A stretch of 64,000 bases of DNA from Prorocentrum cordatum. Taxonomy: Eukaryota > Sar > Dinophyceae > Prorocentrales > Prorocentraceae. The notes under the pieces were generated by a model that worked only from the letters and a program-made list of their open reading frames with translations, was not told the origin of the DNA and made no database searches. Both the position numbers and the translations under genes were made by a program. Within the stretch, counting starts at the first letter, position 1. The number at the start of each line of letters is the position of its first letter. The DNA lies in assembly GCA_963575745.1 (NCBI GenBank), contig CAUYUJ010003448.1:92501-156500 (forward strand), read 5' to 3'. Shown here in pieces: positions 32,561 through 44,659 of the stretch.

Positions 32561-33490
32561 ACTGTCGCCACTCAAGGTGTTGGGCGGGCACGGCGGCGGG
32601 ACTTGCCGTAAGCAATGGGCCGATTGACCGACTAAGTACGGAAGGTATGATGAGGCGACATGAAAGGACGATACGGTGACACTGCAAACAAGAAACCACA
32701 TTCACGGTATGGAGAACAAGCTGTCGTCGGCATCACTGGTTCAATGACATCGCGGTGAGCTTGCCACATCCACACGGAGCATGGGAACGGGACCGGGACC
32801 AGGGACGCAGTGCGATTTCCGAAAAAAACAACTGACACATGTGGACGGGGTGTTTGCGGGATGCCGATACTACAAACAGGAGCAAATTCCAAGAACTGCT
32901 GGACACATGACGGCAGACCGACGCTGCTCATCGACCAGATCACGTGGCCTTGCCATCCGAAGAAACAGTGAAGGAGGGGCCCGAACAGAGGATGATCAGA
33001 ACGAAGCCGTGACACCGATAGAGGACAGCAGAAGAGTAGGGCACATCCTTCACTGACCAGCGCGGGCCCGCTTTTGGAGCGCGAACCAGTACTGCGCTTG
33101 CCTCCAGCGACAAGCTCCGCTGAACTACACGATGAAACATGTGATTGTAGCAGGGGATGTGCTTGCAACTCATACAGCAGGAGCTCGACCACAATAAACC
33201 TTCCACAAGAAACCCAACCCTGAGAACCCAGAATGTTCATTGACTGTTGGTATGGGAGCGTCATGCTCTCTATAGCGAAACAATCGAAACCCAAGGAAAC
33301 CAGGGCACCCTGGAGGCAAGCAGGGTGTTCTTTGGCATGGGATTCCACTGTACGGCAGTCCCCGTCGTGACGACGCTGGCGATGGCTTCCGACACGGTGC
33401 GCACCGTTCAGACCTTGAACGGTCTCCGCTCGCGGAGGTCTCAGGGGCTGTCGACCACGTGTTTCTTTCGGATCCCGCGCAGAACGTTCA
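32561..33490. other. Non-repetitive island with one 238-residue frame on minus
   Basis: Minus 32632-33348 is open for 238 residues with balanced composition (for example HPLFGPLLHCFFGWQG and NRTASLVPVPFPCSVW) but no recognisable domain, and it overlaps plus frames. It could be an exon; the evidence is only its length. Confidence 0.2.
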
Positions 33491-33494
33491 TTTC

Positions 33495-33947
33495 TGCCTC
33501 CTCCTTCCTCCTCCTCCTCCTCCTCCTCCTCCTCCTCCTCCTCATCCTCATCCTCCTCTTCCTCCTCCTCCTCCCTCGTCCTCCTCCTCGTCCTCTCTCC
33601 TCCTCCTGTTCCTCCCTGTTCCTCCTGTTCCTCCGCCTCCTCCTCCGCTTCCTCCTTTTCCGCTTCCCCCTCCTCCTCCTCCTCCTCCTCCTCCTCCTCC
33701 TCCTCCTCCTCCTTTTTCTACTCCTCCTCCTCCTCCTCCTCCTCCTCCTCCTCCTCCTCCTCCTCCTCCTCCCTCCTCCTCCTCCTCCTCCTCCTCCTCC
33801 TCCTCCTGCTCTGTCCTCCTTCCTCCGCTCCTCCTCCTCCTCCTCATCATCATCATCATCATCCTCCTCCTCCTCCTCCTCCTCCTCCTCCTCCTCCTCC
33901 TCCTCCTCCTCCTCCTCCTCCTCCTCCTCCTCCTCTCCTCCTCCTCC

Positions 33948-33982
<35 letters not shown>

Positions 33983-34155
33983 CTCCTCCTCCTCCTCCTC
34001 CTCCTCCTCCTCTCCTCCTCCTCCTCCTCCTCTTCCTCCCCTCCTCCTCCTCCTCCTCCTCCTCCTCCTCTCCTCCTCCTCCTCCTCCTCCTCCTCCTCC
34101 TCCTCCTCCTCCTCCTCCTCCTCCTCCTACTCCTCCTTTTTCTCCTCCTCTTCCT
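33495..34155 (+). repeat. (TCC)n pyrimidine tract
   Basis: About 660 bp of nearly pure TCC/TCT triplets on the plus strand, with a CAT patch at about 33846-33861. It is the mirror type of the GGA tract at 7077-8390. Confidence 0.95.
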
Positions 34156-34179
34156 CTGTTTAGTATTAATAGTTGTCTT

Positions 34180-34186
34180 CTTGTTT

Positions 34187-34283
<97 letters not shown>

Positions 34284-35060
34284 TAGTAGTAGTAGTAGTA
34301 GTAGTAGTACAGATAGTATTATTAGTAGTATTACTTTAAATAATGCGGATAAAAATAAGAAGAAGACGAGTATTCTTAGCATTAGTAGTATTGTCGTTGC
34401 TGCTAATACTATGTTGTGTACGAGTATGAATTGCATCAGTTGTTTAAGTAGTGTTAGTATCATTAGTAGCAGTACTAGTATTAGTAATACTACTATTAGT
34501 AATGAATGCGTATGTGTATTACTGGTACAAGTAATAGTAATAGTAATAGTAATAATACCAGTAATTAATAGTAACAGTAATAGTAATGGTAACAGTACTA
34601 GTAATAATAGTAATAGCAATATTAATAATATTCATAGTAATAGAGAAAGTACTACCATAGTAATAGTACTAGTACGAGTACTAGTACTAGTACTAGTAAT
34701 AGTAGTAGTAATATTAACAGTACTAGTATAGTACTAGTAATAGTAATAGTGATAGTAATAGTAATAGTAATAGTAATAGTAATAGTAATAGTAATAGTAA
34801 AAGTAATAGTAATAGTAATAGTAATAGTAATAGTAATAGTAATAGTAATAGGAATATTGATAGTAATAGTAATAGTACTAGTAGACGTGATAGTGGTGGT
34901 AATATTATAAGTAACAGTAATAGTAATAGTGCGTAGTACTACTATCAATGATAGTTATAATACGAGTAACCTATTAGTAGCAATACTATTAAGATTCGCA
35001 GTGGTACTACTAGTACTACTAGTATAGTTTTAGCACTAGTACTGCTATTACTAAAGGATC
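34180..35060 (+). repeat. (AGT)n tract decaying into AGTAAT hexamers
   Basis: A pure AGT array (about 34185-34309) is followed by progressively degenerate AGTATT, AGTAAT and AGTACT units to about 35060. Diluted AT-rich triplets of the same style continue to about 35520, giving a hydrophobic accidental frame at 35197-35484. Confidence 0.9.
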
Positions 35061-35529
35061 CTGACATATATATATATATATATGAGTATTATTGTTATAT
35101 TGGTGAATAATAGAGTTGTTGCTCTTCATACTACTCGTAATACTTCTATGTTCTTCCTAGCGTTCTTATAAGTAGTATGAGTTTCATGTCATTCGTATGT
35201 TTACCACATTTATTATTCATAATATTACTCGTGTTCTTAGTATTATGTATATTAATACTCACGTCAGTATTATTATTCTCAGTGGTAGTATTCCTAATCT
35301 TCCTATGTTTAATCATATTAGTATGATTGTGATGCTTATTATTCCTGGAACTCTTACAATCATCATCACCAGTATAATTCGTACCTGTCTTACTTTTCTT
35401 ATGACTATGAGATTTGGTCGTCTTATGATTCTTATTAGTAGTAGTACTATTGTGATTGTGCTGATTTGTTTTTCTGTCTCGTAGTATCCTTATCACTATT
35501 CTTATCCTTCCGACTAATATGGTTTTTTA

Positions 35530-36110
<581 letters not shown>

Positions 36111-36119
36111 AAACAAGTA

Positions 36120-36870
36120 TTTTTCTCACAAAATATTGCACAGTGCTCAGTTGTAGCTCTGTTGCAGAACAATCACCGACGTCTCGATATTATAGGCGAC
36201 TGTCTGATGATTTCCTGTTGAACCGTGTGCCTCCCACCTGCCTAACTTGCCCATTAAACACAGAAATCCAACACCGTCTCTCATAAATGTGAGAATGCAC
36301 ATAACTATTTGGTTCCAGCTCAGTCTAGACTGATGCTTCACAACATTCCCTGTCGATCGATGTGCATCTCAGCTCCTGAACTGGACTAGATCTCGAATTC
36401 AATTCAGAAAACGCAGAACATCTCTGGTAATATATTTACAATGCAAACGGTTTCCACATGTAGCTGCGGTTGCAAGCCGAATTCAGACGTCTCGATACAG
36501 TAGGCGAATGTACCCGGTAACCTTCTGCTTCAAAAAGTGCCGTTCAACTCCATAGCCAGCCTACAATTCGAATGAAATAAAGAAATTGTCATCTATCTTA
36601 GAAAATCAGCGAGTACGAATAGTTGTTCGGTCCCAGCTGTGGTAGCACACCGACTTTGGGCATCTATATACTTAAACTAGCGCTTCTCTTGATTTCTTTC
36701 CACTCATTTGCAACACGTTAAATATAAGAAGTCATCATCATTCCTTGAATTCCTTCAAAATTTAGCAGAGTACGAATAGTTTGGTGGTCCAACTCTGGTG
36801 GCAGACCGAGTTCGGGCATGAAAATACTTAGAAATAGCGCTCGTGATCATCCCCTTCGGATGCTGTGCTG
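36120..36870 (+). repeat. Diverged satellite, period about 160-190 bp; same family at 42380-43140
   Basis: Recurring order of words: CATCTCT, AGAGTACGAATAGTTT, CCAGCTCTGGTAGCAGACCG, ATTCAGACGTCT.GATA, CTAGCGC, GATCATTTCCTTC, TGTGCTGAACAGCTCT, GGCTCATCT. Copies start at about 36178, 36486, 36660 and 36818 here. In the second block, comparable anchors are at about 42410, 42580, 42730, 42830 and 42990. The LINE cluster part at 36.9-42.1 kb sits between the two blocks. Confidence 0.7.
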
Positions 36871-36888
36871 AACAGCTCTGCGGCTCAT

Positions 36889-38229
36889 CTAGAGGGAGGG
36901 AAGAGGAGAGGCGGGAGGAGCTAACCGCGCCAATCCCGGCACCCACGGAGAGGGCACGAAACCAGCGGGAGGCGAGGGGGCAAAAAAAAACGGCCAGTCA
37001 TCAAAAAGGCGCGCACGAGCACGCACGAGATTTTGAAGGCGAGATTGACATACGCTGACACCACGAGCGGAAACAATCAAGTCTGGGAGAAGGTTATAAA
37101 TGCGAACGGCACCAAGTGCTGAGCGCAAGAGAAAGTCGGGCGCTGTGAAAGGTGGCTCAACCAGATGGCGCCTGTGTCTTCTGGAAGCCCTGGCCGGCGG
37201 CGGCGCCGTATCCAGCTCGAAGAAGTTCTGAAAACACGGAGGGCCGAGCCCCGCGACAGCTCTGTGAATGACACCGAGTACGCTAATGTCTCGACGAGTG
37301 CAAAAGGGCGCAATATTAAAATAAAAACAAAGCGTCCGCGTCTGTCACACTCAGCGAACGCAGGAAGCGAGAAAGGAGAGCGCCGAGAGGAGCTAATACA
37401 GAAGACGAAGCATGATACACGGCAGAGGTTCTGCATTCAATGCACGACAAAACGTGCGCCTTAAATAGATCGATCAGTTCCGCGTCGGCGTGAAAACGCC
37501 ACGCGCGCAGTAGTCGCTGCATTTTCCAAGAGCAGTCTACAACGCAGCTGGCGACGGCCTTGGACACAAGAAGTTTAGCATCGAACCAAATACCTAACAA
37601 CTTAAAATCGTCTCCAACAGGGTGCACACGCGACAAAATAAGAAAACTCTCATTGCCAGCGTCGAACTGCACTCTGTTCGCGCGGCCCCAGGCGCGGAGG
37701 GGCGCCCGGCACCGGCGCAAGGAGGAAAAACCGCCCACATCAGAGACGTCCGTGGAGACAGCACGCCAAGCATTAAGGCCGTCAGCAAGCATGCCTTCTT
37801 GGAAACACTCTGCCCGGATGGCCACGCAAGCGCCAGCAAACAAAATGTTCCAGAGAGGCGGCCCCCAAACAGTACCCTCGAAAACCATGTTTTCCACGCT
37901 GAAAGGGCGAGAAAGCTGGCCCCCAATCGCCTTTCGCGCCTTGCGTCGGCGAAGCCAGCTTGCAAAGAGAGGCAGCAGCTGGGGGGGCACTGCGGCCGAT
38001 TGCAGCTTCGCACACAAGACTTCAGAATCGACTCGGTCGAAAGCGCCAGAGACATCAGAGCAACATGGCAAGATACGGAAGCCACGGGAAAGAGACAGGA
38101 GCCAGGAGAGGACGTCGAATAATACTGCGCCTCGTGCCCCGCGCTCGCTACGATAGGCAAACTGCGAGGGGCCAAACGCACCTGAACGCTCGAGGCGCGG
38201 AACAAACAGACTACCGATGATGCGCTCTA
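36889..38229 (-). pseudogene. Reverse transcriptase and C-terminal domain, LINE copy A
   Basis: The main open piece is 251 residues (37316-38071). Motif A is CSDVSGAFDRVD (residues 4-15) and motif B is FEGTVWGPPLWN (64-75). Motif C is MLADGLNAW (94-102), where the family's Y-A-D-D has become L-A-D-G, so the catalytic pair is damaged. LLGIWFDAKL follows as motif D/E. After a frameshift, the conserved C-terminus can be traced: an x-x-L-G-V-I-H-R block at about 37290 and SALGAVRIYNLLPD at about 37085-37128. The enzyme would copy LINE RNA at a nicked target. Confidence 0.75.
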
Positions 38230-38234
38230 CTGCT

Positions 38235-39383
38235 TTACATAATGGCGATGTTAAGTGCAGACCTCGATAGTTGTCTGGGCCTGACAGAGCCCCGCGCTTG
38301 TGGAGTGGGAAGATACAGTGTGCGCACTAAGAAGTTGGCCACTGAGAACAATGGATGATCTGCCGAGCTAGAAGACAGACTGGCAATGCAAATTCGCGTG
38401 CGAAGAGCTTTACAAGCTCGAGCAGAAACCAGACCAGGCCCAGTGGCGCTGTCCAAGCGCAACTCCTGAGGTACAGCTCTAGCAATACGCAAACGTACTC
38501 TTAAAAAATCATCCGAGTCAGTCGGCACTAAAGTAGCATTAAACACAGAAGACTCATTGACCACAACGTCTGGCAAACTCCATTTGCTAGAAAAACTTGC
38601 TGCTAAAAGCTCTGCCCTTTCTATGCTGGTGATGGCCCACGATCCGTCTGGACACATCAAAGGCGAGCTGCCGGGTGTTCCTGCCCTGCACAAAATGGAA
38701 TCAGAAAGTTCCCACCATTGCTTGCAGCCACGGCGCATATTGCGGAGACGCAACCGCGCGCGCTCAACGTCAGCCTCGCGCGCAGAGAACAAGGCATCCC
38801 TGCACCGGCGGCAAGCGAGGGGAAATAATTCCGCGCCGGAAGCGCGCTTCTTCTTATCGACTAATCGCACACACTCCTCTGTGAGCCAAGGGTGCGATGG
38901 CCGGAACGACGCGGAAGAATTTGGCACGCACTCGCGCATGAAAGACGAGAGAATCTCTGTGACACGCTCTGCTGCTGCATCTGGCGGCTGCTGAGAAATC
39001 CACGCCCAACTGCGTTCGCGACTCGAGCGAGAGCGGAAGACCATAAAATCGAATCGACAGGCCGCGATGATCAGCGATTTCACGAACCACTTCAAACCGT
39101 TAAAACTTGAAGCAAATCATTAAACATTGAAACGATTGAATATGAACCTCTGGTAAGAAATCTGGCACGTTGAAACAAGGCCAGTCTCCTGAGCCCAATT
39201 CCTTAGGAAAGAACCTTCAGGCGTGACAGAATGACCGCACCGAAGCCAATGCGCATGGTGCACGTTAAAATCGTCAACAAGAAAAGAACCGACAGCCTGC
39301 ACACTGAGACGAGCATGCTCAGAACTAAAAGTTCGCAAACCATCTACTTCTCCGCACTGGAAATGTCTGCACACGCAGCCCAA
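38235..39383 (-). pseudogene. Endonuclease and linker region, LINE copy A
   Basis: 39120-39383 keeps part of the AP-like endonuclease: VDDFNVHHAHWLRCGHSVTP, where copies B and C have GDMNLHHKHWL / GDMNVHHKHWL. 38235-39095 is the linker before the reverse transcriptase: SHPWLTEECVRLVDKKKRA, GCKQWWELSDSILCR, then LRLDSATGPGLVSARACK. The first part of the endonuclease is missing or out of frame. The endonuclease would nick target DNA to prime reverse transcription. Confidence 0.68.
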
Positions 39384-39589
39384 AAGAATGGGCCCGGACG
39401 CATAATGAACAAGAATCCAACATATATCCGCCGAGGGTGGATTAAGAAGCGCAGAGCAAACGCCATTCAGAATCTCGCAACGGACGGTGTGAGCTGGAAG
39501 TTGCCGCAGCCACTGCCTGGAGGGAACAGACTCGAATTCGATGGCTCAGAACGCCAAAAAAATTCGCGCAACGCGATTGGAGGGGAGCA

Positions 39590-39800
39590 GGACGGAAGGA
39601 GGCCGACGGAACCGGGGGAGCCACAGAGGAGGGCAAGCCGGCTCGGAAACCCCCGGCCAAGGCGCCTCGAAAATCCGGGGCAAGGCGGCTCGAAATATCC
39701 GGGCTGACGCGGCTGGAAAAATCCGGGCTAATGCGGCTCGAACTCTCCGGGGCAAGGCGACTCGAAATCTCCCAGCTAAGGCGGCTCTGCAAAATCAGCA
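39590..39800 (-). repeat. 24-bp minisatellite of LINE copy A
   Basis: About seven units of GCGGCTCGAAATATCCGGGC plus TAAG-like ends, period 24 bp. In minus-strand translation it gives an eight-residue repeat (SSRLSPDF-like, within 39442-39858). It lies between the 5' region and the endonuclease, as in the other copies. Confidence 0.85.
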
Positions 39801-39804
39801 GGTG

Positions 39805-41006
39805 GAAAGGCCGGATGAAACGCTCAGTGCAACGTCTGACGACGAGGGGGCCGCACACTACTCACAGAAGGGCAGCAGAACAACCAAGAGGAGAGGGAAA
39901 AGAAAAGAACTGTTTTTACGCACCTCGCAGCGAATGAGCCAAGCCACACTGAAATCTCAACATAATCTGAATGCACAAGAAAATTACAGCATAAAAAATT
40001 GCGGGAGGAAGAAAGAGGGAGACCGACAAAAACAAGCATCATCCCCACGCAGTAAACTCCCGGGTCGCTTGGAAGCAGCGCGGCCAGCCGAACGCCGGCT
40101 GGCGACAATTTAAATGCGGCAAAACACCTAGGGAAAGCAGAAGGGAAAAGGAGGAAGAAGAAGGAGAGGGGGGGGGGGAGGGAGGGAGGGAGGAAGAGGA
40201 AGCAAGACCAGACGACAAACGACAGGGAAAGACACAAGAAGAGGAGGCGAGCGGGGGGGGGGGGGGGGCAAGCCCCAGAAGGCGGCGACGCGCGACGCGC
40301 GCACCATGCTCTCCAAGCACGGCGGCCGGGGGGGCGGAGGAGAAAGGAGGGAGGGGGAAGGGGCGCGGCGGACGACAGCGAGACGACGACGACGACTGGC
40401 GGGGAATGACAGCAGCAGAAGTGGGGAAGGAGAGGGAGGGAGAGGATGGGAAAGAAGCGGTAAGCAGAGGGAAGCAAAAAAGACAGACCGAGAACACCTG
40501 CATCAAACTGGAGGCAACCAGTCGCGGCAACGACGGAGAGGGTGGTGAGCCAGCGGAAGACGACAGCTGAAAAAATCCTGCCACTCAGAATAAGAATTCG
40601 CATAATCGCGAAGGAAGGCCTGGAGCAAAAATTGAAAGTCTGAGACTGCGCGGGCCGCTACAAGGAGAATGACCGTGTCCGAAAACGGCGCGATGAATTA
40701 CCCCAAGCATGGCAATCTGAACAATAAAATCGAAATTCTCGCCCACGGTCGCTGACGGACCAAGAGAAATCGGAGGCGCTGGCGGACCGCCGCTCGACGC
40801 CGCAGCAACGCTCTCTGGCGCTGTCTCTGCACTCGGGAGGCCGGCAATGTAGCGCTCAACGGCGCTTCCAGCGGGGCCCCACCGCTGCACCGCCAGGGAC
40901 GAGAGTGGGAGCGGAAAGGGCGGAGCTGGTCCGGAGAAGAGTCTTTCGGGCAAACGTGCCGGAAGTTCCAGCGAAAGGCAAAAAAAAAAAAAAAAAAAAA
41001 AAAAAA
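39805..41006 (-). mobile_element. Internally deleted LINE family-2 copy with 3' UTR
   Basis: Minus 40585-41070 reads an ORF1-like N-terminal part (APPISLGPSATVGENFDFIV, compare STDEKLNFIMQNMS in copy C) running straight into a C-terminal RT block (QIAMLGVIHRAVFGHG, compare RDIAMLGVIHRSVLG in copy C). The whole endonuclease and palm region between them is absent. A pyrimidine-rich 3' UTR (on minus) follows from about 40560 to 39915. It ends GCGAGGTGCGTAAAAAC, a tail shared with copies B and C, next to copy A's minisatellite. A26 at 40981-41006 lies at the 5' side. Confidence 0.65.
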
Positions 41007-41159
41007 CGATTGTTTCTATAGGCAAAATGATTTCCAAAAGCGAAACGCCGCAAACTATAAATTCGAACACTAAAACACGAAAACATATAATTATATTGCA
41101 AAATGTTCAACCAAACGCTGCAAAGAAAAAAATCCACCCAACAATTTTCAACAAGCATT

Positions 41160-42115
41160 TTGGCACCAAAACTCTCAAACTCATCCGGCTCCCTGTCGCG
41201 GTGGTTGAACGCTCAAAATTGCTGCGATGGAACTGGTGCGCGGTGTTTTAGTGCTCAATTTTTTATCTAGAACTCAAAATTGATATTTCAATATTGCGGC
41301 GATGTGTGGTGGTATTCTTGTTTGAGCGTTAATATTTGAGAATTCAGTTCTGGTTTTTCATTGCAATTTACCGTTCACAGCGTTCCGGCCCCCCACATGA
41401 TTTGCGTTTGCTTCGGGTTGCTGAAATTGCTGTTTCGAGGTGATCAATCAGTTTTTCTTTGTAAATTTGCTGTTGTGGCGTTTGCTGTTGCGCGCGTTTG
41501 GTTGTTATGCTGGTATTTTGAGCGTCCAGGTGCTCAAGATTGCGGCGGTTCGGTGTTAGAATTATTGTTTCTGGAGCTTCCGTGTTTGAAATGAGTAAGA
41601 TTTCGGCCTTGGTTTTTGCTTGCCGTGTTTCGTTTGGAATCTGTTGTGCTTGCAGCGCTCTCGCCGTCAGAAAAATGTGCGACAACTGAAATTCGCGTGG
41701 TGTGAGGGTTGTTCTTCGCGTTTTGGGCTGAATGTTTGGAGATGTGATTATGGTTTTTGTCCACAGCACTTGATTGCTCCAATTTTCCGTTTGCGGTTGG
41801 AATGCGATCTGCGCTCGGCTCGGGCCGCTAAAATAACCGCCGTATTGATGAGGAACAAAACGCTTGAAACACCGGCACGGGCGCAGAAGCATGCTCACAG
41901 CCAAGACGCTGCAAACGGCAAATTTGGTAACAAAACGCTGCAAGCAGGATCCGGAACCAGCCAACATTTTGAACACGGCAAATTTGAACGAAAAACGATG
42001 GAAACAAATACAATGTCAAATCCTCAAGCTTCAAGCACGAAAACGCTCGAACACGACAATTCTACGCGCGCGCCAAAACGCAAATGCAAGATTCAGAAAC
42101 GGCGTGCAACAGATC
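41160..42115. repeat. Degenerate TGCTCAAAATTGCTG repeat, with an inverted second half
   Basis: From 41190 to about 41810, units such as GCGGTGTTTTAGTGCTCAAT and CGTTTCGTTTGGAATCTGTT recur at about 30-45 bp spacing. From about 41850 to 42110 the complementary words appear (AACACGGCAAATTTGAACG, AAACGCTGCAAACGGC, AAAACGCTCGAACACG), so the array changes orientation near 41830. A similar array lies at 60040-61180. Overlapping frames of 195-202 residues on both strands are not credible genes. Confidence 0.6.
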
Positions 42116-42379
42116 TGCACGGACCATTCGCGCATACAACTTCATCAACCAACAAAATACACTCCATGATCATGCGAACTAAACAAACAAGGTCACTTCA
42201 AACTTGAAACCGGCGGAAAAATCAACATTGGTTACCGCCCGGAACTCGTAGAGCTTCCTCGCGCAATGCGGGCGCGGCAATCTCGCATTGCGCGCGCGAG
42301 GGCGCGGCCTCATGAACGAGGACGTTGAGGAGAAGAAGGAGTGAAGAAAAAACATATCTGGAAAATTGACAGAGTGTTA
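42116..42379. other. No recognised feature
   Basis: Short unique sequence including a GC-rich CGCAATGCG patch (about 42263-42290) that is partly self-complementary. Confidence 0.4.
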
Positions 42380-43140
42380 CCATCATCTTTATCAAATTTA
42401 AAAGAGTACGAATAGATTTTCTGACCCAGCTCTGGTAACGGACCGAATTCAGGCGTTGAGATACTTTAGACTAGCACTTCTTCGAATTTCCGTTCGACGT
42501 ATGTGACAGACAGCTCTCTGGCTCATCTCCAACTCGAATCAAGTCAAAAAACCAGCAACATCTCTGAAAAAAAGGGCAGAGATAGCAGATCGAGTTCAGA
42601 CGTCTAGACACAGACTCGCGCGCCTGATATTTCCTTCTAATTATTGTGCCCAACATTCCTTCAGCTTGTTGGCAACTCGAATTCAGTCAGGGAAACCATC
42701 ACCATCTCTAAAAAAGTAGCAGACTACAAATATTTGTTCGAACCTGGCACTGATAGCAGACCAAAGTCAGCGCGTTTAGATACTTTGAGCTAGCGTAGCG
42801 CGCCTGATCATTCCCTTCCGAGAGTGCGCATAATTTGTCCGACCCGGCTCTGATAGGGAGAGGGTCTCGATACTATAGACTAGCGATCCTGATGATTTTC
42901 TTCGGATTACTGTGCCGAAGACTCTGTAGCTCACCTGCAGCTCGAATTAAGTCGAGAAACTCATCATCATCTCAAAGAAATTAATATAATATGAATAGTT
43001 TCACGGACCAACCTCTGGTAGCAGACCGAGATCAAACCTCTAAATGCTTGAGACGAACGCGCCAGATGATTCTGGATCGATTCGGTGTGCATACCATCTC
43101 TGCAACCCTCCTACAGCTCGAGAAAAACACTGATAGCCGA
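42380..43140 (+). repeat. Second block of the 160-190 bp satellite
   Basis: Same ordered words as at 36120-36870 (AGAGTACGAATAGATTTT, CCAGCTCTGGTAACGGACCG, GACTAGC, GGCTCATCTCCAACTCGAAT, CATCTCT). Units differ by substitutions and indels. Confidence 0.7.
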
Positions 43141-43314
43141 CAGCATCTCTGAAGACAACTGGAACAGCCGATCCCGCCGGAACGCTTCTTGGAAAAAATA
43201 AGTACACGATCGACCTCAGATTAAGACGGAGAACGGAAATAAGATCGAAGATAGGGGGAAACAGACTAGAACTCTAACGAATTGCTCAGAAAGTCAATGT
43301 AAAGACATATGTCC

Positions 43315-43430
43315 TTATATATATATATATATATATATATCATGTCATATAATATAATATATTATATAATATAACATAATATAATATAATATAATACATA
43401 TATTAAAATATAATGTAGTATATACTTACG
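43315..43430. repeat. (TA)n and TATAA-type microsatellite
   Basis: A perfect AT run at about 43315-43340, then ATAATATAATAT-type units to about 43405. Confidence 0.9.
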
Positions 43431-43707
43431 CAGGACGAAAGATTTTCCTCTTGGGATGAAAGAAGGCCACGAGGACTTCATGAGAACTTCACGAGCCAAC
43501 GTCGGCGCCGCCGAACGGACGGCGACCGGACGAGCTCTTTGCAGCAACCGGGGGGGCGGATGTATGTATGTATTCATGTTGAATGGGGCCCGCTCGCGCG
43601 GGGAGTTGATGGGAGTGCGCGAGACGACGCAAGGCCCATTGTGGAAAGTTAATTTCCGAAGCCCCCCATCCCCCGTAGAATCTTAACACGGGCGGTTTGC
43701 GGGGTCC

Positions 43708-43782
43708 GCGGATCCGATTTCTTCCAGTTCCCTTTTTTTATTTAATAACATTAATTTAAAACAGGGTGGAAATCGGATCCGC
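43708..43782. repeat. 13-bp perfect inverted repeat around an AT-rich loop
   Basis: GCGGATCCGATTT at 43708-43720 and AAATCGGATCCGC at 43770-43782, loop 49 bp. Further CGGATCC words follow up to 43852. Confidence 0.85.
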
Positions 43783-43855
43783 CGTAAAAAATGAGACCGG
43801 ACACGGATCCAGCGAATCCGAAATCGGATCCGTACGGACGGAAATCGGATCCACC

Positions 43856-44118
43856 GAAACAAAAACCAAAACCACATTTGAATCCGCGCGAACTTCATGG
43901 GATCCGACGGCGGTTATCTCACACGGGTCTGCTCAAGACTTCACACCGTCGTTCCGGGCCCAAGAAGAAAAAACTTTCGCCCTGGGGAAACAAAAACCAA
44001 AACCACATTTGCATCCGCGCGAACTTCATGGGATCCGACGGCGGTTATCTCATACGGGTCTGCTCAAGACTTCACACCGTCGTTCCGGGCCCAACAGGAA
44101 AAAACTTTCGCCCTGGGG
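43856..44118 (+). repeat. 131-bp tandem duplication, about 97% identical
   Basis: GAAACAAAAACCAAAACCAC starts at 43856 and again at 43987. The copies differ at only about four positions through CTTTCGCCCTGGGG, so the duplication is recent. A (TATATG)n run follows at about 44120-44160. Confidence 0.95.
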
Positions 44119-44159
44119 ATGTATATATGTATATAAATATATGGATATATAAATATATA

Positions 44160-44659
44160 TATACACAAAAAAATAACAGCTCCCAGCGCGGCCCTTTTTC
44201 CTATACGTGAACCGCTGTGCATAATGTGCTCTCACAATTACGCCAGACACCATTGGAGCCAGGCAAGACCCTGGTTCTGCAAAAAGGCGTAAGAAAAAAT
44301 GATTCACCATGCGCAAGACGCCCGGCAAGACCAAGGCGACGAGGCAAATGAAGCAAAAAAACAGCTGAGAGAAACGAGAAAAAAACACGACATGCAAAGG
44401 AAGAAGAGAACAAGGAGGAGCCAGAGGACAAAAACGGACAGAGCTTCGCGAGCGAAGCCCCTGAGCGCAGAAAACGACAGAGAGGCGAGCCCTCAAGTTC
44501 CAGGCGGGGGCAGCAGGAACACGGCAGCGAGCTCTTCAAACGCGGGAAAGCACCCACTGAAAACGAGGAGGGGGTAAGAGAGGAGCGGGAGGAGAGAAGG
44601 AGGAGAGAGGAGGCAGCAGCAGCAAACGACGGACGACGAGGAAGGAGACAGGGAGGGAA
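44160..44659. other. Purine-biased LINE-associated spacer
   Basis: 44330-44660 contains AGAGGAGGAG stretches and a CAGCAGCAGCAAACGACGGAC-like block. In minus orientation that block resembles the 3' UTR of copy C (its 50150-50230 region). It is probably a 3' UTR fragment of another minus-strand copy; the boundary to the plus-strand copy is near 44660. Confidence 0.45.

Larger units (their letters stand above)
36895..39860 (-). mobile_element. LINE family 2, copy A (decayed)
   Basis: A minus-strand non-LTR element carrying minisatellite, endonuclease, linker, reverse transcriptase and C-terminus, in that order from 39860 down to 36895. It lacks ORF1, and its 3' UTR is short before the satellite begins. 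Stops and frameshifts split each domain. Its sequence is clearly homologous to copies B, C and D. Confidence 0.8.

Noticed and set aside
32632-33348. 238-residue minus frame as a protein-coding gene
   Set aside because: Length alone in a region with overlapping plus frames is weak evidence, and no family or repeat structure supports it.
33247-34731. 494-residue plus frame and 392-residue minus frame
   Set aside because: Both run along (TCC)n and (AGT)n tracts and have no non-repetitive domain.
35197-35484. 95-residue hydrophobic frame resembling a membrane or organellar protein
   Set aside because: It lies in decayed AGT/ATT triplets; hydrophobicity comes from T at second codon positions and there is no conserved motif.
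41368-42207. 202-residue minus and 195-residue plus frames
   Set aside because: Both cross the degenerate TGCTCAAA repeat, whose periodicity explains the recurrent Lys/Asn/Thr words.
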